Source of the DNA: Halorussus salinisoli
Lineage (GTDB): Archaea; Halobacteriota; Halobacteria; Halobacteriales; Haladaptataceae
NCBI GenBank assembly: GCA_005239435.1
Contig: ML241305.1
Location: 705,289-769,288, forward strand
Direction of reading: 5' to 3'
Length of the DNA: 64,000 bases
Shown: positions 26,550-35,702 of the stretch, piece after piece
Numbering within the stretch: the stretch's first letter is position 1
How the letters are laid out: every line of letters begins with the position of its first letter
Notes under the pieces: model-generated
What the model saw: only the letters and a program-made list of their open reading frames with translations
Told to the model about the DNA's origin: nothing
The model's database searches: none
Program-made: the position numbers and the translations under genes

Positions 26550-26723
26550 ATGGGCACCTGCAAGCGATGCGGCGAGAAAATGACTGGGGAGCGAAACTGT
26601 TCGTACTGCGGCAATAGCTACTGCCCGGAACACCAACTCCCCGAGAAGCACGACTGCTCGGGCGTGAAGAACTGGGACACCGAGGGCGAACGTTTCGATA
26701 GCGGGTTCGACGGTTCGGAGTGA
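26550..26723 (+). CDS. AN1-type zinc-finger micro-protein
   Basis: 57 aa. The spacing CKRCGEKM, CSYCGNSYC, HQLPEKHDC provides the Cys/His ligands of an AN1-type zinc finger (two zinc sites). Start at the ATG at 26550. Such proteins are abundant in haloarchaea and mostly uncharacterised; AN1 fingers commonly mediate protein contacts. Confidence 0.85.
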   Translation: MGTCKRCGEKMTGERNCSYCGNSYCPEHQLPEKHDCSGVKNWDTEGERFDSGFDGSE

Positions 26724-26818
26724 GAGGTTCCGGGCGAGACGTTGTGCCTGGCGCGAGACGTCGAAAGCCAGTTCTCGAAGTAACCGCGTCAGGTCGCCGG
26801 GACCCCGTGGTGGTAGAA

Positions 26819-27067
26819 TCAGTCCGACCGATTCAACGACGCCTGTGCAGCGCGAACGAGTTCGTCCTGCGAGACGAGTACGGCCTCGCAGCGAGCACAC
26901 TGGTAGTACGCGTTAATGCCATCGCTTCCGACGCGTTGCAGGTCCGGGTCGGGGTGATCACAGGATTCGTCTTCGGACGCGATGACCCATACTTTCGTTC
27001 GGCTCGATTTCGATCTCGGAACCGATCCGCCGTCCATCCGTCCAGAGTGAGTTTCGTCATGTGCCAT
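26819..27067 (-). CDS. Small zinc-ribbon-like hypothetical protein
   Basis: 82 aa. Cysteines in ESCDHPDP and YYQCARCEAVLVS give a CxH...CxxC arrangement suited to one zinc ion. No family name can be given. It is on the opposite strand to its neighbours and divergent from the HxlR-type regulator. Confidence 0.6.
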   Translation of the reverse strand: MAHDETHSGRMDGGSVPRSKSSRTKVWVIASEDESCDHPDPDLQRVGSDGINAYYQCARCEAVLVSQDELVRAAQASLNRSD

Positions 27068-27175
27068 GACCTACGTCGGTGCGGAGGCCACAAATAAATA
27101 TAAGTATCCTATCACTTAGGAGGTATCAGTTCCGATACCACCCTACTCATGTCGTAGCATCCCGTATCACCGGAC

Positions 27176-27505
27176 ATGGAGACGGGTCCCGAAACGCCCG
27201 AGTGGCAGCGCACCTGGCACGGCCTCTGGGACATCCTCAGTTGCAAGTGGACTTTCCACATCATTCGGCTTCTCTCGACTGGTGAACACGGGTTCAACGA
27301 GATGGAGCGAAAGCTCGCGGGCATCACCTCGACGATGCTCTCTCGTCGACTCAAGCAGCTCGAATCGGAGGGAATCGTTTCGCGGGAGGTCGAGCACACC
27401 GCACCGCCTTCGACGTCGTACCGGCTGACCGAAACTGGAGCGGACCTGAGCCGAATTCTCCGGCAGATCGAGGAGCTGAACCCGACCGAAGGCGACGAGT
27501 CGTAA
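27176..27505 (+). CDS. HxlR-family winged-helix regulator
   Basis: 109 aa. HxlR hallmarks are WDILSCKWTFHIIRLLSTG, ITSTMLSRRLKQLESEGIVS (recognition helix) and the STSYRLTETGADLSRIL wing. Homologues respond to redox or electrophile stress and usually regulate an adjacent oxidoreductase; the F420 reductase 1 kb downstream is one candidate (inference). Acidic C-terminus. Confidence 0.9.
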   Translation: METGPETPEWQRTWHGLWDILSCKWTFHIIRLLSTGEHGFNEMERKLAGITSTMLSRRLKQLESEGIVSREVEHTAPPSTSYRLTETGADLSRILRQIEELNPTEGDES

Positions 27506-27557
27506 TCGTGAATTGGACTGCGGAAGAGCCTTGAACCGCGATTGACTACACCCTCCC

Positions 27558-28448
27558 ATGCAAGCCGACGCGGTCGTGCTGGACATCGACGGAGTACTCG
27601 TGGACGTGGCCGACTCCTACCGACGCGCAATCGTGGAGTCGATAGCTCGCGTCTACGGCGACACCATCGAGAAGGAGGCCATCCAGTCGTTCAAGGACGC
27701 TGGCGGGTTCAACAACGACTGGGAACTCACCTACGCCGCGGCCCTGTTCGTCCTCGCACGCCGGGAGGGACTGGAGATGGACCTCGGGACCTTCACCGAC
27801 CGAATCGCGGAGCGCCGGGCCGAAGGCGACGACGCGGAGTCCGCAGACGGTCTCGACGCCGCCGAAGCGGTCGTGGACGACGCCCTGCCCCCGGAGGCAC
27901 GCGAGCGCGCCCGAGCGGACTGGAACCCCGAGCGACTCCGCGAGGTGTTCCAGCAACTCTACCTCGGTGCGGACCTCTACGCCGACGTCGAGGGCGCAGA
28001 ACCGGAACTCGACACCCCCGGCTACATCCACGACGAACCCGTCCTGCTCGACACCGAAACGCTCGACGCGCTGGCCGACCGCCCACTCGGCGTCGTCACC
28101 GGTCGCCCGTCCGACGAGGCCGACATCGCCCAGCGCCGGGCGGGTCTCGACGTGCCCGAGGACCGTCGGTTCACGATGGACGACTGGGAGGAGGGCAAAC
28201 CCCACCCGCGCGCACTCGTGACGCTCGCCGAGCGGTTCGACGCCGAGTCGGTCGTCTTCGTCGGCGACACGCTGGACGACGTGAAGACGGCCCGAAACGC
28301 CGACGACGAGAACACGGCCCGCGACTACTTCGGCGTCGGCGTCCTGACCGGTGGATTGACCGGCGAGGAAGGTCGCCGGAAGTACGAGGAGGCCGGTGCG
28401 GACGCCGTCATCGACTCCGTGAACGACCTGCCGGACCTGCTGGCGTAG
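27558..28448 (+). CDS. HAD-superfamily subfamily IA phosphatase
   Basis: 296-aa HAD hydrolase. Motif [15 protein letters not shown] (D9 and D11), motif [14 protein letters not shown], motif III lysine in [10 protein letters not shown] and motif [15 protein letters not shown] are all present. It matches the archaeal/bacterial HAD-IA group next to histidine-type aminotransferases in other genomes, with a long insert cap (residues about 50-150). Substrate unknown. Starts 52 bp after the HxlR regulator. Confidence 0.88.
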   Translation: MQADAVVLDIDGVLVDVADSYRRAIVESIARVYGDTIEKEAIQSFKDAGGFNNDWELTYAAALFVLARREGLEMDLGTFTDRIAERRAEGDDAESADGLDAAEAVVDDALPPEARERARADWNPERLREVFQQLYLGADLYADVEGAEPELDTPGYIHDEPVLLDTETLDALADRPLGVVTGRPSDEADIAQRRAGLDVPEDRRFTMDDWEEGKPHPRALVTLAERFDAESVVFVGDTLDDVKTARNADDENTARDYFGVGVLTGGLTGEEGRRKYEEAGADAVIDSVNDLPDLLA

Positions 28449-28544
28449 GGAACTTCTCGTTCCCGTCCTCGGGTCCGAAGCAGTCAGATTTCGTACTACG
28501 GCGGAGTGGGAATCTTTAATCCGGCCCCGGTCCGACTGTGAGGT

Positions 28545-29213
28545 ATGCGAATCGCACTGCTCGGCGGGACCGGCGACATCGGACAGGCCCTCGCGCTCCG
28601 GTGGGCGCGAGACACCGACCACGAGATTCTGATCGGCTCCCGCGACCCCGAGAAGGCCCGACAGAAGGCCGACGAGTACGAGACCGAACTCGACAGCGTC
28701 GGTGTCGAGCGCGAGGTCAAGGGGTTCGCCAACGAGATGGCCGCCGACCGGTCGGACGTGGTAGTGTTGGCGGTGCCCGCGTTCCACGTCCAAGACACCG
28801 TCGAGGCGGTCGCCGACCGCATCGAGGACGCCGACGTGCTGGTCTCTCCGGCGGTCGGGATGGACCGGGACGAGGACGGGTTCCACTACAAGCCCCCGAA
28901 AGCGGGAAGCGTCACGGAACTGGTCGCCGACGCCGCGCCCGAGGACGTCCCCGTGGTCGGAGCGTTCCACAACCTCTCGGCCGACCGGCTCGCCAATCTG
29001 GACGTGGAACTCGGCCTCGACACGCTGGTCGTCGGCGACGACGGTGACGCGGTGGAGACGGTGGCCCAGTTGGCCGAGCAGATAGAGGGACTCCGCGCCT
29101 TGAAGGCCGGCCGCGTAGCCAACGCCGCAGAGGTCGAGAGTATGACGCCCCTACTCATCAACATCGCCATGGAGAACGAGGGGATGCACGACGTGGGCGT
29201 GACGTTCGAGTAG
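28545..29213 (+). CDS. npdG: NADPH-dependent F420 reductase
   Basis: 222-aa F420H2:NADP+ oxidoreductase. The Rossmann opening MRIALLGGTGDIGQALALRW, the NADPH-phosphate site IGSRDPEKARQKADEY and the cofactor loop VVVLAVPAFHV fit the family, as does GAFHNLSADRL. It moves hydride between F420 and NADP, connecting deazaflavin and nicotinamide pools in the cytoplasm. About 97 bp downstream of the HAD gene. Confidence 0.92.
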   Translation: MRIALLGGTGDIGQALALRWARDTDHEILIGSRDPEKARQKADEYETELDSVGVEREVKGFANEMAADRSDVVVLAVPAFHVQDTVEAVADRIEDADVLVSPAVGMDRDEDGFHYKPPKAGSVTELVADAAPEDVPVVGAFHNLSADRLANLDVELGLDTLVVGDDGDAVETVAQLAEQIEGLRALKAGRVANAAEVESMTPLLINIAMENEGMHDVGVTFE

Positions 29214-29398
29214 CGAATCCGGACGCCGACGATACCGACCCTGTTCTCCCGGAATCTCCTCGGTTCACCCGTCGGTTAGGCCTATCTTACTCCCTGAGAT
29301 AGGAACTCACACGCGAGAAATCGAACGTTGCGACGTGTCGGTAATCTACCTGTTACACCGATACGGTTATAAGGATGGTGTGCATTAGCATACCATGT

Positions 29399-29575
29399 AT
29401 GGCGACCGCACCGACCGGCGACGACGACGTTTTCGACGAATTCCTGTCCGAGCGTGGCCACGAAACGGAAACCGTCGGCTGGCAGGAGGACTATAACAAG
29501 AAACAGTGCCCGGAGTGCGGCGGACTCCACGATACGTCCGCGAGCGAATGTTCGGTATGCGGTTGGCGACCGTAG
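29399..29575 (+). CDS. HVO_0416-type zinc-finger micro-protein
   Basis: 58 aa, with CPECGGLHDTSASECSVCGW forming a C-terminal CPxCG zinc ribbon. N-terminal half is acidic (DDDVFDEFLSERGHETETVGW) and matches haloarchaeal HVO_0416-like proteins. Start set at ATG 29399; an in-frame ATG at 29375 is possible. Role unknown. Confidence 0.8.
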   Translation: MATAPTGDDDVFDEFLSERGHETETVGWQEDYNKKQCPECGGLHDTSASECSVCGWRP

Positions 29576-29711
29576 TTTCGGACGCCTCCGTCTCGGTGTC
29601 GCATCGCGCGTAACTACTACGACTCGAAGGCGGCCTGAGTCCACTTTTTTCGACGGTCGAAGCACCGTACACGGTGACAATCGGTTTCCGACCCCGGACC
29701 GTACCGAGCGT

Positions 29712-29840
29712 ATGGTCCGATTCTCGACGCTCGTCATCCTCGCCGGAATCGTGCTGCTGTTCGTTCCGATTCCGCCGGTTGCGACCATCCTCGGCATCGT
29801 GACGATTGCCATCGGCGTCGTGATGAGACTGCTCGGCTGA
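29712..29840 (+). CDS. Small single-pass or hairpin membrane protein
   Basis: 42 aa, almost wholly hydrophobic (two short helices around a VPIPPVA turn, then MRLLG). Composition and a tidy start suggest a real small membrane protein, but there is no domain evidence. Confidence 0.5.
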   Translation: MVRFSTLVILAGIVLLFVPIPPVATILGIVTIAIGVVMRLLG

Positions 29841-30175
29841 GACCAGTCGAGTGAATCGCCCACGCGGGGCTACACTCCGGGTATCGGCCCTGCTCTCGCG
29901 ACGAGCACCGCGGTGTCGGCGGCGGTCCACGACTCCGACCGCCCCGGCCGAACCACGTGAGCAGGTGCTATCGACGAAATCGGAGGACCTCCGGCCCTCG
30001 CGTATCGCGGCAGTGTCGAGTCTCGAAGCAGTCCGGAACTTTCTATTATAAATTTACTGTTCATACTATCCCGAACCGTCACCAAGCGGTCAACGTAGTG
30101 AATTCGGACGTTCGAGACGTTCGAGTCAGTGTCGATAGAAATATAGTGTAAGATTTCCGTAGTGGAACAAGAGAA
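29841..30175. other. Gene-free, partly AT-rich stretch
   Basis: 335 bp. The right half (30035-30160) is markedly AT-richer than the flanks, e.g. TTTCTATTATAAATTTACTG at about 30039. It probably carries the promoter of the zinc-finger gene at 30176. Nothing else recognised. Confidence 0.4.
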
Positions 30176-30337
30176 ATGCCAGAGTGTCAGAATTGCGGTT
30201 CGTTCGTGACGGACGCCTACGCACGAGTGTTCACACCGCGCGAGGTAGACGATCCGCGAGTGTGTCCCGAATGCGAAGACAAGATTCGAGACGGAAGCGA
30301 AGTCCGCGAAGCGCGGTCGCCGCGAAACACTTCGTAG
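30176..30337 (+). CDS. DUF7563-like zinc-finger micro-protein
   Basis: 53 aa: MPECQNCGSFVTDAYARVF, then VCPECEDKIRDG, giving two CxxC pairs for one zinc. Family-typical FVT.xYaRVF is visible. The gene is short but clearly coding; acidic/basic tail follows the ribbon. Function unknown. Confidence 0.8.
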   Translation: MPECQNCGSFVTDAYARVFTPREVDDPRVCPECEDKIRDGSEVREARSPRNTS

Positions 30338-30458
30338 TGCTGTAGACCGACCGTTTTCCCTCCGAACGGGCGACTCCCGTTTAGCCCCGAGACCGGCGGA
30401 CAGGGCGGTCGCTTCGATTCACATCGTTTTATGAGTACGGGGGCCATGGAGTGGTGTA

Positions 30459-32285
30459 ATGAGTCAAGACACGGACGAACGCGTGACCCGACTCTTCGGT
30501 GGACCCGGAAGCGGGAAGACCACCGAACTACTCGACCGGGTCGAAGATCTCCTCGACAAGGACGGCGTCAGCGTCAACGATATTCTGCTGGTCTCGTACA
30601 CCCGAGCGGCCGCCAACGAGGTCCGGGAGCGCCTCGCCGAGCGCCGCGACCTCAACCCCCGTTCGCTACAGGGTTCGGTCTGCACGATGCACGCGAAGGC
30701 CTACGAACTGCTCGACCTCTCGCGGAACGACGTGGTCGGCGAGTCCGACAAGAAGGAGTTCTGCGAGGAGTTCGGCATCGAGTTTGAGGACGAGTACAGC
30801 GGTGCTGGTCGCCGGACCGCGCGCTCGACCACGCTCGGCAACAAGATAATCGCCACCAGCCAGTGGCTTCAGCGAACTCGCCGGGACGTGGCCGACTGGT
30901 ACGACGTGCCCTTCCAGTGGAACGACGAGGAGGTTCGGCTTCCGCCCGAGATAGACGAGAAATCCCAGGAAGGAAACAAGTACACCCCGACGTGGCCCAG
31001 CGACGACGACCGCCTGGACGTGCCCGAGGCCATCCGAGGGTGGCGCAACTACAAGGGCGAAAACGACCTCGTCGGCTTCGCGGACATGCTCCAGCGCGTC
31101 CGCCAGCGGTCGCTCCTCCCGAACGTCGACTACCTCGTCATCGACGAGTTCCAGGACATCACGAGCCTCCAGTACGACGTGTACGAGGAGTGGAAGCCCC
31201 ACATGGAGCAGGTCCTCATCGCGGGCGACGACGACCAGGTCGTCTACGCGTGGCAGGGCGCGGACCCCGGTCTCCTGCTCGACGAGGGCGGCAACGACGT
31301 TATTCTCGACACCTCCCACCGGCTTCCCTCCGAAATCCTGCAGGTCGTCCAGCAGGAGGTCCAGCACATCGACAAGCGCCAGGAGAAGAACCTCTCGCCG
31401 CGCAAGGAGGGTGGGTCGGTCGAACAGGTCGATAGCCCCTCGATGCTCGAACTCGTCCGGAACGTCCGGTACACCGTCCAAGAACACGACGGTACGCTGA
31501 TGATTCTGTTCCGGGCGCGGTACCAGATGTTCCGGTTCATCGACGAGTTCATCGACGAGGGCATCCCGTTCAAGTGCCTGACCGACCAGCGGATGTGGAC
31601 CGACCGCCTCCAGCAGTACGTCGACGCCGTGGAGAAAGTGGACGAAGACGAACCCATCACGGCACTCCAGGCGCGTCGATTCGCCGACATGCTTCAGGAC
31701 TCGGCGTTCGGCACCAACGAGCGTGACGAACTGTTCGACGCCATCGACGAGCGCAAGGAGGAGGCGGACACCGACGACCTCGCCGAAATCGAAGTCGACC
31801 CCGACTTCGTGACCGACTTCGCGCCGTTCATGCCCGGCCCGGCGTCGGCGGCCGACATGGTTCGGAAGGTCACGAGTTTCCAGAAGAACTCGATGCGGGC
31901 CTACTTCCAGGGGGACTATCAGGACACGGCGGCCGACCGCGTGCGCCTCGGCACCATCCACTCCGCGAAGGGCCGCGAGGCCGACCACGTGTTCGTCGCA
32001 ACCGACCTGACCGAGAAGGTGGTCGAGCAGATGGCCGCGACGATGGACGGGGAAGTGAACGGCGAGGAGTTCACGTCCACGACCGACCCGGTACCGGTCC
32101 TGACCGACAACGAGCGCCGGGTGTTCTACGTCGGAATGTCGCGTGCGCGCGAGCGCCTCGTCATCATGGAGAACCTCGTCAGCGGCGCACCGACGCTCCC
32201 CATCGACGTGTTGCTATACAACGAGCGCAACGAGAAGGACATCGAGGACGCGCTGGCGGAAGTCTCGGAAGCGACGCCGCAGTAG
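30459..32285 (+). CDS. UvrD/Rep-family superfamily 1 DNA helicase
   Basis: 608 aa. Motif I GGPGSGKTTE lies at residues 14-23, Ia VSYTRAAANEVRERL, motif II YLVIDEFQDI, motif III VLIAGDDDQVVYAWQGA, motif V GTIHSAKGREADHV and motif VI FYVGMSRARERLVIM. All helicase motifs are intact. Such enzymes unwind DNA in repair and replication restart. Monocistronic; a TATA-like TTTTATG lies at about 30427-30433. Confidence 0.95.
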   Translation: MSQDTDERVTRLFGGPGSGKTTELLDRVEDLLDKDGVSVNDILLVSYTRAAANEVRERLAERRDLNPRSLQGSVCTMHAKAYELLDLSRNDVVGESDKKEFCEEFGIEFEDEYSGAGRRTARSTTLGNKIIATSQWLQRTRRDVADWYDVPFQWNDEEVRLPPEIDEKSQEGNKYTPTWPSDDDRLDVPEAIRGWRNYKGENDLVGFADMLQRVRQRSLLPNVDYLVIDEFQDITSLQYDVYEEWKPHMEQVLIAGDDDQVVYAWQGADPGLLLDEGGNDVILDTSHRLPSEILQVVQQEVQHIDKRQEKNLSPRKEGGSVEQVDSPSMLELVRNVRYTVQEHDGTLMILFRARYQMFRFIDEFIDEGIPFKCLTDQRMWTDRLQQYVDAVEKVDEDEPITALQARRFADMLQDSAFGTNERDELFDAIDERKEEADTDDLAEIEVDPDFVTDFAPFMPGPASAADMVRKVTSFQKNSMRAYFQGDYQDTAADRVRLGTIHSAKGREADHVFVATDLTEKVVEQMAATMDGEVNGEEFTSTTDPVPVLTDNERRVFYVGMSRARERLVIMENLVSGAPTLPIDVLLYNERNEKDIEDALAEVSEATPQ

Positions 32286-32338
32286 CGCGGTGAGATTCGG
32301 GGGTTTCCGACCGGGTCGACTCGCGGCGGACTTCTAGG

Positions 32339-32491
32339 TCAGCTCTCGGGACTATCCGGAACGTACTCGTGTAAACACTCACCCGAGCAGAAGGTGTGCT
32401 GTAAGATCGGTTCGGACTCCGGTTGGTAGTGGTGAAGTTCGTAATGTTCGGTCCGTCTGTCGATTTTGTCGTCACAATGGAAACAATTCAC
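32339..32491 (-). CDS. DUF7576-like zinc-finger micro-protein
   Basis: 50 aa from a GTG at 32491: CFHCDDKIDR, then HTFCSGECLHEYV, a C2-H/C-type pattern like haloarchaeal DUF7576 proteins. A TATA element (TTATAC) lies about 27 bp upstream of this GTG, supporting a leaderless start here; a longer 76-aa version from a GTG at 32569 is possible. Relatively low GC. Confidence 0.65.
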   Translation of the reverse strand: MNCFHCDDKIDRRTEHYELHHYQPESEPILQHTFCSGECLHEYVPDSPES

Positions 32492-32514
32492 GTCACGTAA
32501 TAGCGCATCGACCC

Positions 32515-32520
32515 GTATAA
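32515..32520 (-). promoter_or_regulatory. TATA element that decides the start of the DUF7576-like gene
   Basis: TTATAC on the minus strand, centred 26-27 bp before the GTG at 32491. Confidence 0.5.
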
Positions 32521-32590
32521 GCCTGTAGACCGATTTCGGTCCCCGGCGCGTCACTTCTCGCCGAACCACGCCGCCGTTCGCCCCACCGGG

Positions 32591-32836
32591 TCACTCCTCG
32601 TCGTCGGGCGTCTTCACGACTTTTCCGATGGTCTTCTCGGCCATAACGCCCGGAACGTCGGTCGGCGTGGTCAGGTACTCCTCCAGTGCGACCATCACGA
32701 CCGCCACGGCGACGAATCCGCCGCCGAGGAGAGTCTCGCCGTCGAGGAGGAACTGGACGCCGAGGAGACCGACCGGAAGCGCGAAGACGAGCGTCGCCGC
32801 GAGTTGGAGCGTGCCCATGATACCCGGTTTCTTCAT
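32591..32836 (-). CDS. DUF7533-like small membrane protein
   Basis: 81 aa with two membrane helices (about 8-28 and 35-51): MGTLQLAATLVFALPVGLLG and LGGGFVAVAVVMVALEEYL, followed by a cytoplasmic TPTDVPGVMAEKTIGKVVK tail. The pattern matches a small haloarchaeal membrane family of unknown function. Start at ATG 32836. Confidence 0.75.
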   Translation of the reverse strand: MKKPGIMGTLQLAATLVFALPVGLLGVQFLLDGETLLGGGFVAVAVVMVALEEYLTTPTDVPGVMAEKTIGKVVKTPDDEE

Positions 32837-33085
32837 CACGTAGCGATTTTCGGCGGCCAGTGAAAAACCCCGCGGGCGCGAGACGAGCTCTGACAGCTGT
32901 TTGTATATTTCTCTCGAATATATGCAAGTTCGTTTAAGCTTTCTCTACCATGTCGAGTGTCACAGAGGATTTCGCCCGTCGCTCGCACGAACCGGGGCGA
33001 GGATCGGAGACTACGCGCACGGGAAACCCCGACTCGACTCTCGGACTCCGCAATCCTTTTCACCCGACCGCTCCACAAATCTGGT

Positions 33086-33721
33086 ATGTTTACCGGAATT
33101 GTTGAGGAAGCCGGTACGGTCCGCGACGTGACCGCGACCGACGGGGGCCGTCGCCTCCGTATCGAGGGCGCGGAAGTCACAGAGGGCCTCGAACGCGGCC
33201 AGAGCATCAGCGTCAGCGGGGTCTGCCTGACGGTCGAGGAGTTCGCCGACGACTGGTTCGAGGTCTTTCTCGCCAGCGAGACGGTCGAGAAGACCTACCT
33301 CGGCGAGGTCGAGGCGGGCGACTCGGTGAACCTCGAACGAGCGATGGCCGCCGACGGGCGCTTCGACGGCCACGTCGTGCAGGGCCACGTCGATACCACC
33401 GCTGAGGTCGCGGACGTGCGCGAGGTCGGCGAGGACTGGGAGTACGAGTTCGCCATCCCCGAAGGGTTCGGCAAGTACGTCGTGGACAAGGGGTCGGTCA
33501 CGGTGGACGGCATCAGTTTGACGGTGGCCGAGCGCGGCGACGACACCTTCTCGGTCGCCATCATCCCCGAGACCCACGCCGTGACCAACCTCTCCGAGAA
33601 GGAAGTCGGCGACCCGGTTCACCTCGAAGTGGACGTGATCGCGAAGTACGCCGAACGACTGCTGGACGACGCTGGATTCGAGGTCGGCCGGAAGGAGGTT
33701 CTCGGAGCGCCGGAGCAGTGA
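33086..33721 (+). CDS. ribE: Riboflavin synthase
   Basis: 211-aa riboflavin synthase (alpha-type), final step of riboflavin synthesis: dismutation of two 6,7-dimethyl-8-ribityllumazines. Two lumazine-binding repeats are seen: MFTGIVEEAGTV with SGVCLTVEEF, and GHVVQGHVDTTAEV with VDGISLTVAERGDDTF. The family start MFTGIVE fixes the ATG at 33086. No other rib genes adjoin it. The AT-rich tract at about 32900-32945 may hold its promoter. Confidence 0.96.
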   Translation: MFTGIVEEAGTVRDVTATDGGRRLRIEGAEVTEGLERGQSISVSGVCLTVEEFADDWFEVFLASETVEKTYLGEVEAGDSVNLERAMAADGRFDGHVVQGHVDTTAEVADVREVGEDWEYEFAIPEGFGKYVVDKGSVTVDGISLTVAERGDDTFSVAIIPETHAVTNLSEKEVGDPVHLEVDVIAKYAERLLDDAGFEVGRKEVLGAPEQ

Positions 33722-33762
33722 CCGGGAGGGGCCGACCGGTTCCGAGAACCGACCTCGCGTGA

Positions 33763-34899
33763 CTACTCGGAGTTACCCTCCGAGGACCGACTCTCCGCGT
33801 GCTGATTTTCGGGAGACTCGTTTTCGGTATCCCGACGTTCGGAACGGGCTTCGGACGACTCGTAGTCATCGAGTCCGTCGGCCGACTCCTCGAAGTCGGC
33901 GCGGTCGCGCTCGACGCCTTCGTCCTCGAAGGAGACGCTCGTGCCCATGTCGGTCTGGCGGTAGGCGTGGCGGTAGCGCGAGATTTTCCGATAGAGCAGG
34001 TAGCCGAAGACGCCGTCGTAGACGATGACGAACGCGAGGAACGCCACGCCCGGCGCGACTTCGATCCCGAGAAAGTCGAGGAGAGGACCGAGATACGTGA
34101 CCAGCGAGTTGTACGTCGCGTGGATGAACGCCGCGATTAGCAGACCTTTGACCACGATAGGACCGTCGTTCTCGCGGTTGAACTTCGCGAGTCCGAGATA
34201 GTAGCCCGCGAACGCCGAGTAGATGACGTGGCCCGGACCGGCCAGCAGGCGGACCGCGGCGGTCTGGCCCGCCGACGCGATCTGCTGAGAGCCGATGGTT
34301 CCCACGTCGGCGATGCTCTGGGTGATGTAGATGGCGTTCTCGATCGTCGCGAAACCGAGTCCGGCCATCGCGCCGTACACCGCGCCGTCGATGACCGCGT
34401 CGAATTGGTCGCTCCGGAAGGCGTAGAGCCGAATCGCCAGCCACTTCACGACCTCCTCGACCGGCGCGACGACCAGATAGAAGAACAGCACCATGCCGAC
34501 GACCGGGACGAGCGTAATCACGCCTGCGAGCGTGTTGATGATGGCCGCGAACCCAGCGAACAGCACGCCGAGCAGGAACGTGGCGACCAGCAACGAGAGC
34601 GGTTCGGAGGTCGTCACGTCGGCGTACCAGATGTAGGCCGCCAACCCGAACGCCGGGACGACCGACATGAGGACGAACGCGCCGATAATCGGGTCGCTGA
34701 TGGCCGCCAGTCCGGTCAGTGCGAACTGAGCGACCAGGATGACGAGTGCGAGCAGGAGGACGATTGCGTGTCCCAACCGGTGTAAGCCGCGGTAGACGCC
34801 GCTGGACAACCTGTCGAGCCAACTCCGAGACTCCCACGTCGCGATGTCGTAGAGGTCCGCCGAGTCGGTCGCACCTTCTTCTATCGGGTCGCGTTCCAT
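33763..34899 (-). CDS. PrsW family intramembrane metalloprotease
   Basis: 378 aa, about nine membrane segments. PrsW active-site blocks are visible: VVAPVEEVVKWLAIRLYAF (Glu-Glu), GLGFATIENAIYI (Glu), GHVIYSAFAGYYLG (His) and AAFIHATYNSL (His). The acidic C-terminal 60 residues (rich in Glu, Ser, Arg) are cytoplasmic. PrsW proteases cut membrane-anchored regulators such as anti-sigma factors in bacteria; archaeal targets are unknown. Oriented away from the 62-aa gene at 35032. Confidence 0.92.
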   Translation of the reverse strand: MERDPIEEGATDSADLYDIATWESRSWLDRLSSGVYRGLHRLGHAIVLLLALVILVAQFALTGLAAISDPIIGAFVLMSVVPAFGLAAYIWYADVTTSEPLSLLVATFLLGVLFAGFAAIINTLAGVITLVPVVGMVLFFYLVVAPVEEVVKWLAIRLYAFRSDQFDAVIDGAVYGAMAGLGFATIENAIYITQSIADVGTIGSQQIASAGQTAAVRLLAGPGHVIYSAFAGYYLGLAKFNRENDGPIVVKGLLIAAFIHATYNSLVTYLGPLLDFLGIEVAPGVAFLAFVIVYDGVFGYLLYRKISRYRHAYRQTDMGTSVSFEDEGVERDRADFEESADGLDDYESSEARSERRDTENESPENQHAESRSSEGNSE

Positions 34900-35031
34900 C
34901 GCCGAACGCTACGAATCCCAGGACCAATTATCTGGCTCCCGAACCCCTTTAACACCTTAATCGTGATAATATACCGTTAAGACTAGCAGGAGAATGTTTA
35001 ACAACAGGAATCGGCCACAGAGTTCGACAAG

Positions 35032-35220
35032 ATGACGTACCGAAGTGAGAGCCGAGGAATCCTGTACACAGCACCCCCGAGCGGCGACGAGAGCGACTCG
35101 ACAGAGGAGACGACCGAAGCCGAGGAACCAGCCGCAGAAGAGCGCGAGATGCCGAATCTCGAAACGACGAGCGCGACGACAGACGCCAACTGGACCGGCA
35201 CCGTCCCGGCCGACGACTGA
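35032..35220 (+). CDS. Small acidic hypothetical protein
   Basis: 62 aa, MTYRSESRGILYTAPPSG followed by a long Glu/Thr/Ser-rich stretch. It looks disordered. A TTTAACA element is about 33 bp upstream. Coding is supported only by composition and start context. Confidence 0.5.
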   Translation: MTYRSESRGILYTAPPSGDESDSTEETTEAEEPAAEEREMPNLETTSATTDANWTGTVPADD

Positions 35221-35327
35221 GAGACCGACCCGCGCGCGTCCGAGGTGACGGGGAGACGACTCGACAGACCCCGACTCTTCTCGCCAGAATCGCTACACCG
35301 AAGGGACCGCCGCCCGAGACGTCTGGT

Positions 35328-35702
35328 ATGAGCTTCGACCCCCGCACGCGCCGGGCGCTCCGCGAGGCGGGCGTCTCCGAAGAGACCTTACGAGAGGCGT
35401 CGGAGGCCGCGGCGACCGACGCGGAACGCACCGCCGAACAGTTGGAGTCGTTTTTCGAGGACCGCGAGGTCGTCTACTCCGACATGGACCGGACCCACAG
35501 TACCGCCCAGTTTCCCGAACACTCCGTGGAGTACGCCGACTGTTTCACGCACAGCGACGACGTGCGCGGCTGGCTCCGGTTCGACTCGTGGGGCGTCTAC
35601 GTCGAGGGCGGCCGGGTGCTGAGCGACGAAGTGGTCGAGTTGACGCTCGGCCCGACGGTCCACGAGAGAGTACGGTTCGCCACCGCTCGCGAGGAGCTAT
35701 GA
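35328..35702 (+). CDS. DUF7532-like conserved protein
   Basis: 124 aa: a helical N-terminus (RRALREAGVSEETLREASEA), then a beta-rich half (VVYSDMDRTHSTAQFPEHSV, GWLRFDSWGVYVEGGRVLSD). The stop TGA overlaps the ATG of the FAU-1 gene (ATGA), a coupling that suggests a role linked with RNA handling (inference). Function unknown. Confidence 0.8.
   Translation: MSFDPRTRRALREAGVSEETLREASEAAATDAERTAEQLESFFEDREVVYSDMDRTHSTAQFPEHSVEYADCFTHSDDVRGWLRFDSWGVYVEGGRVLSDEVVELTLGPTVHERVRFATAREEL

Noticed and set aside
29870..30085. 71-codon minus-strand frame between small zinc-finger genes
   Set aside because: No motif, unusual composition and poor start context; left as gene-free.
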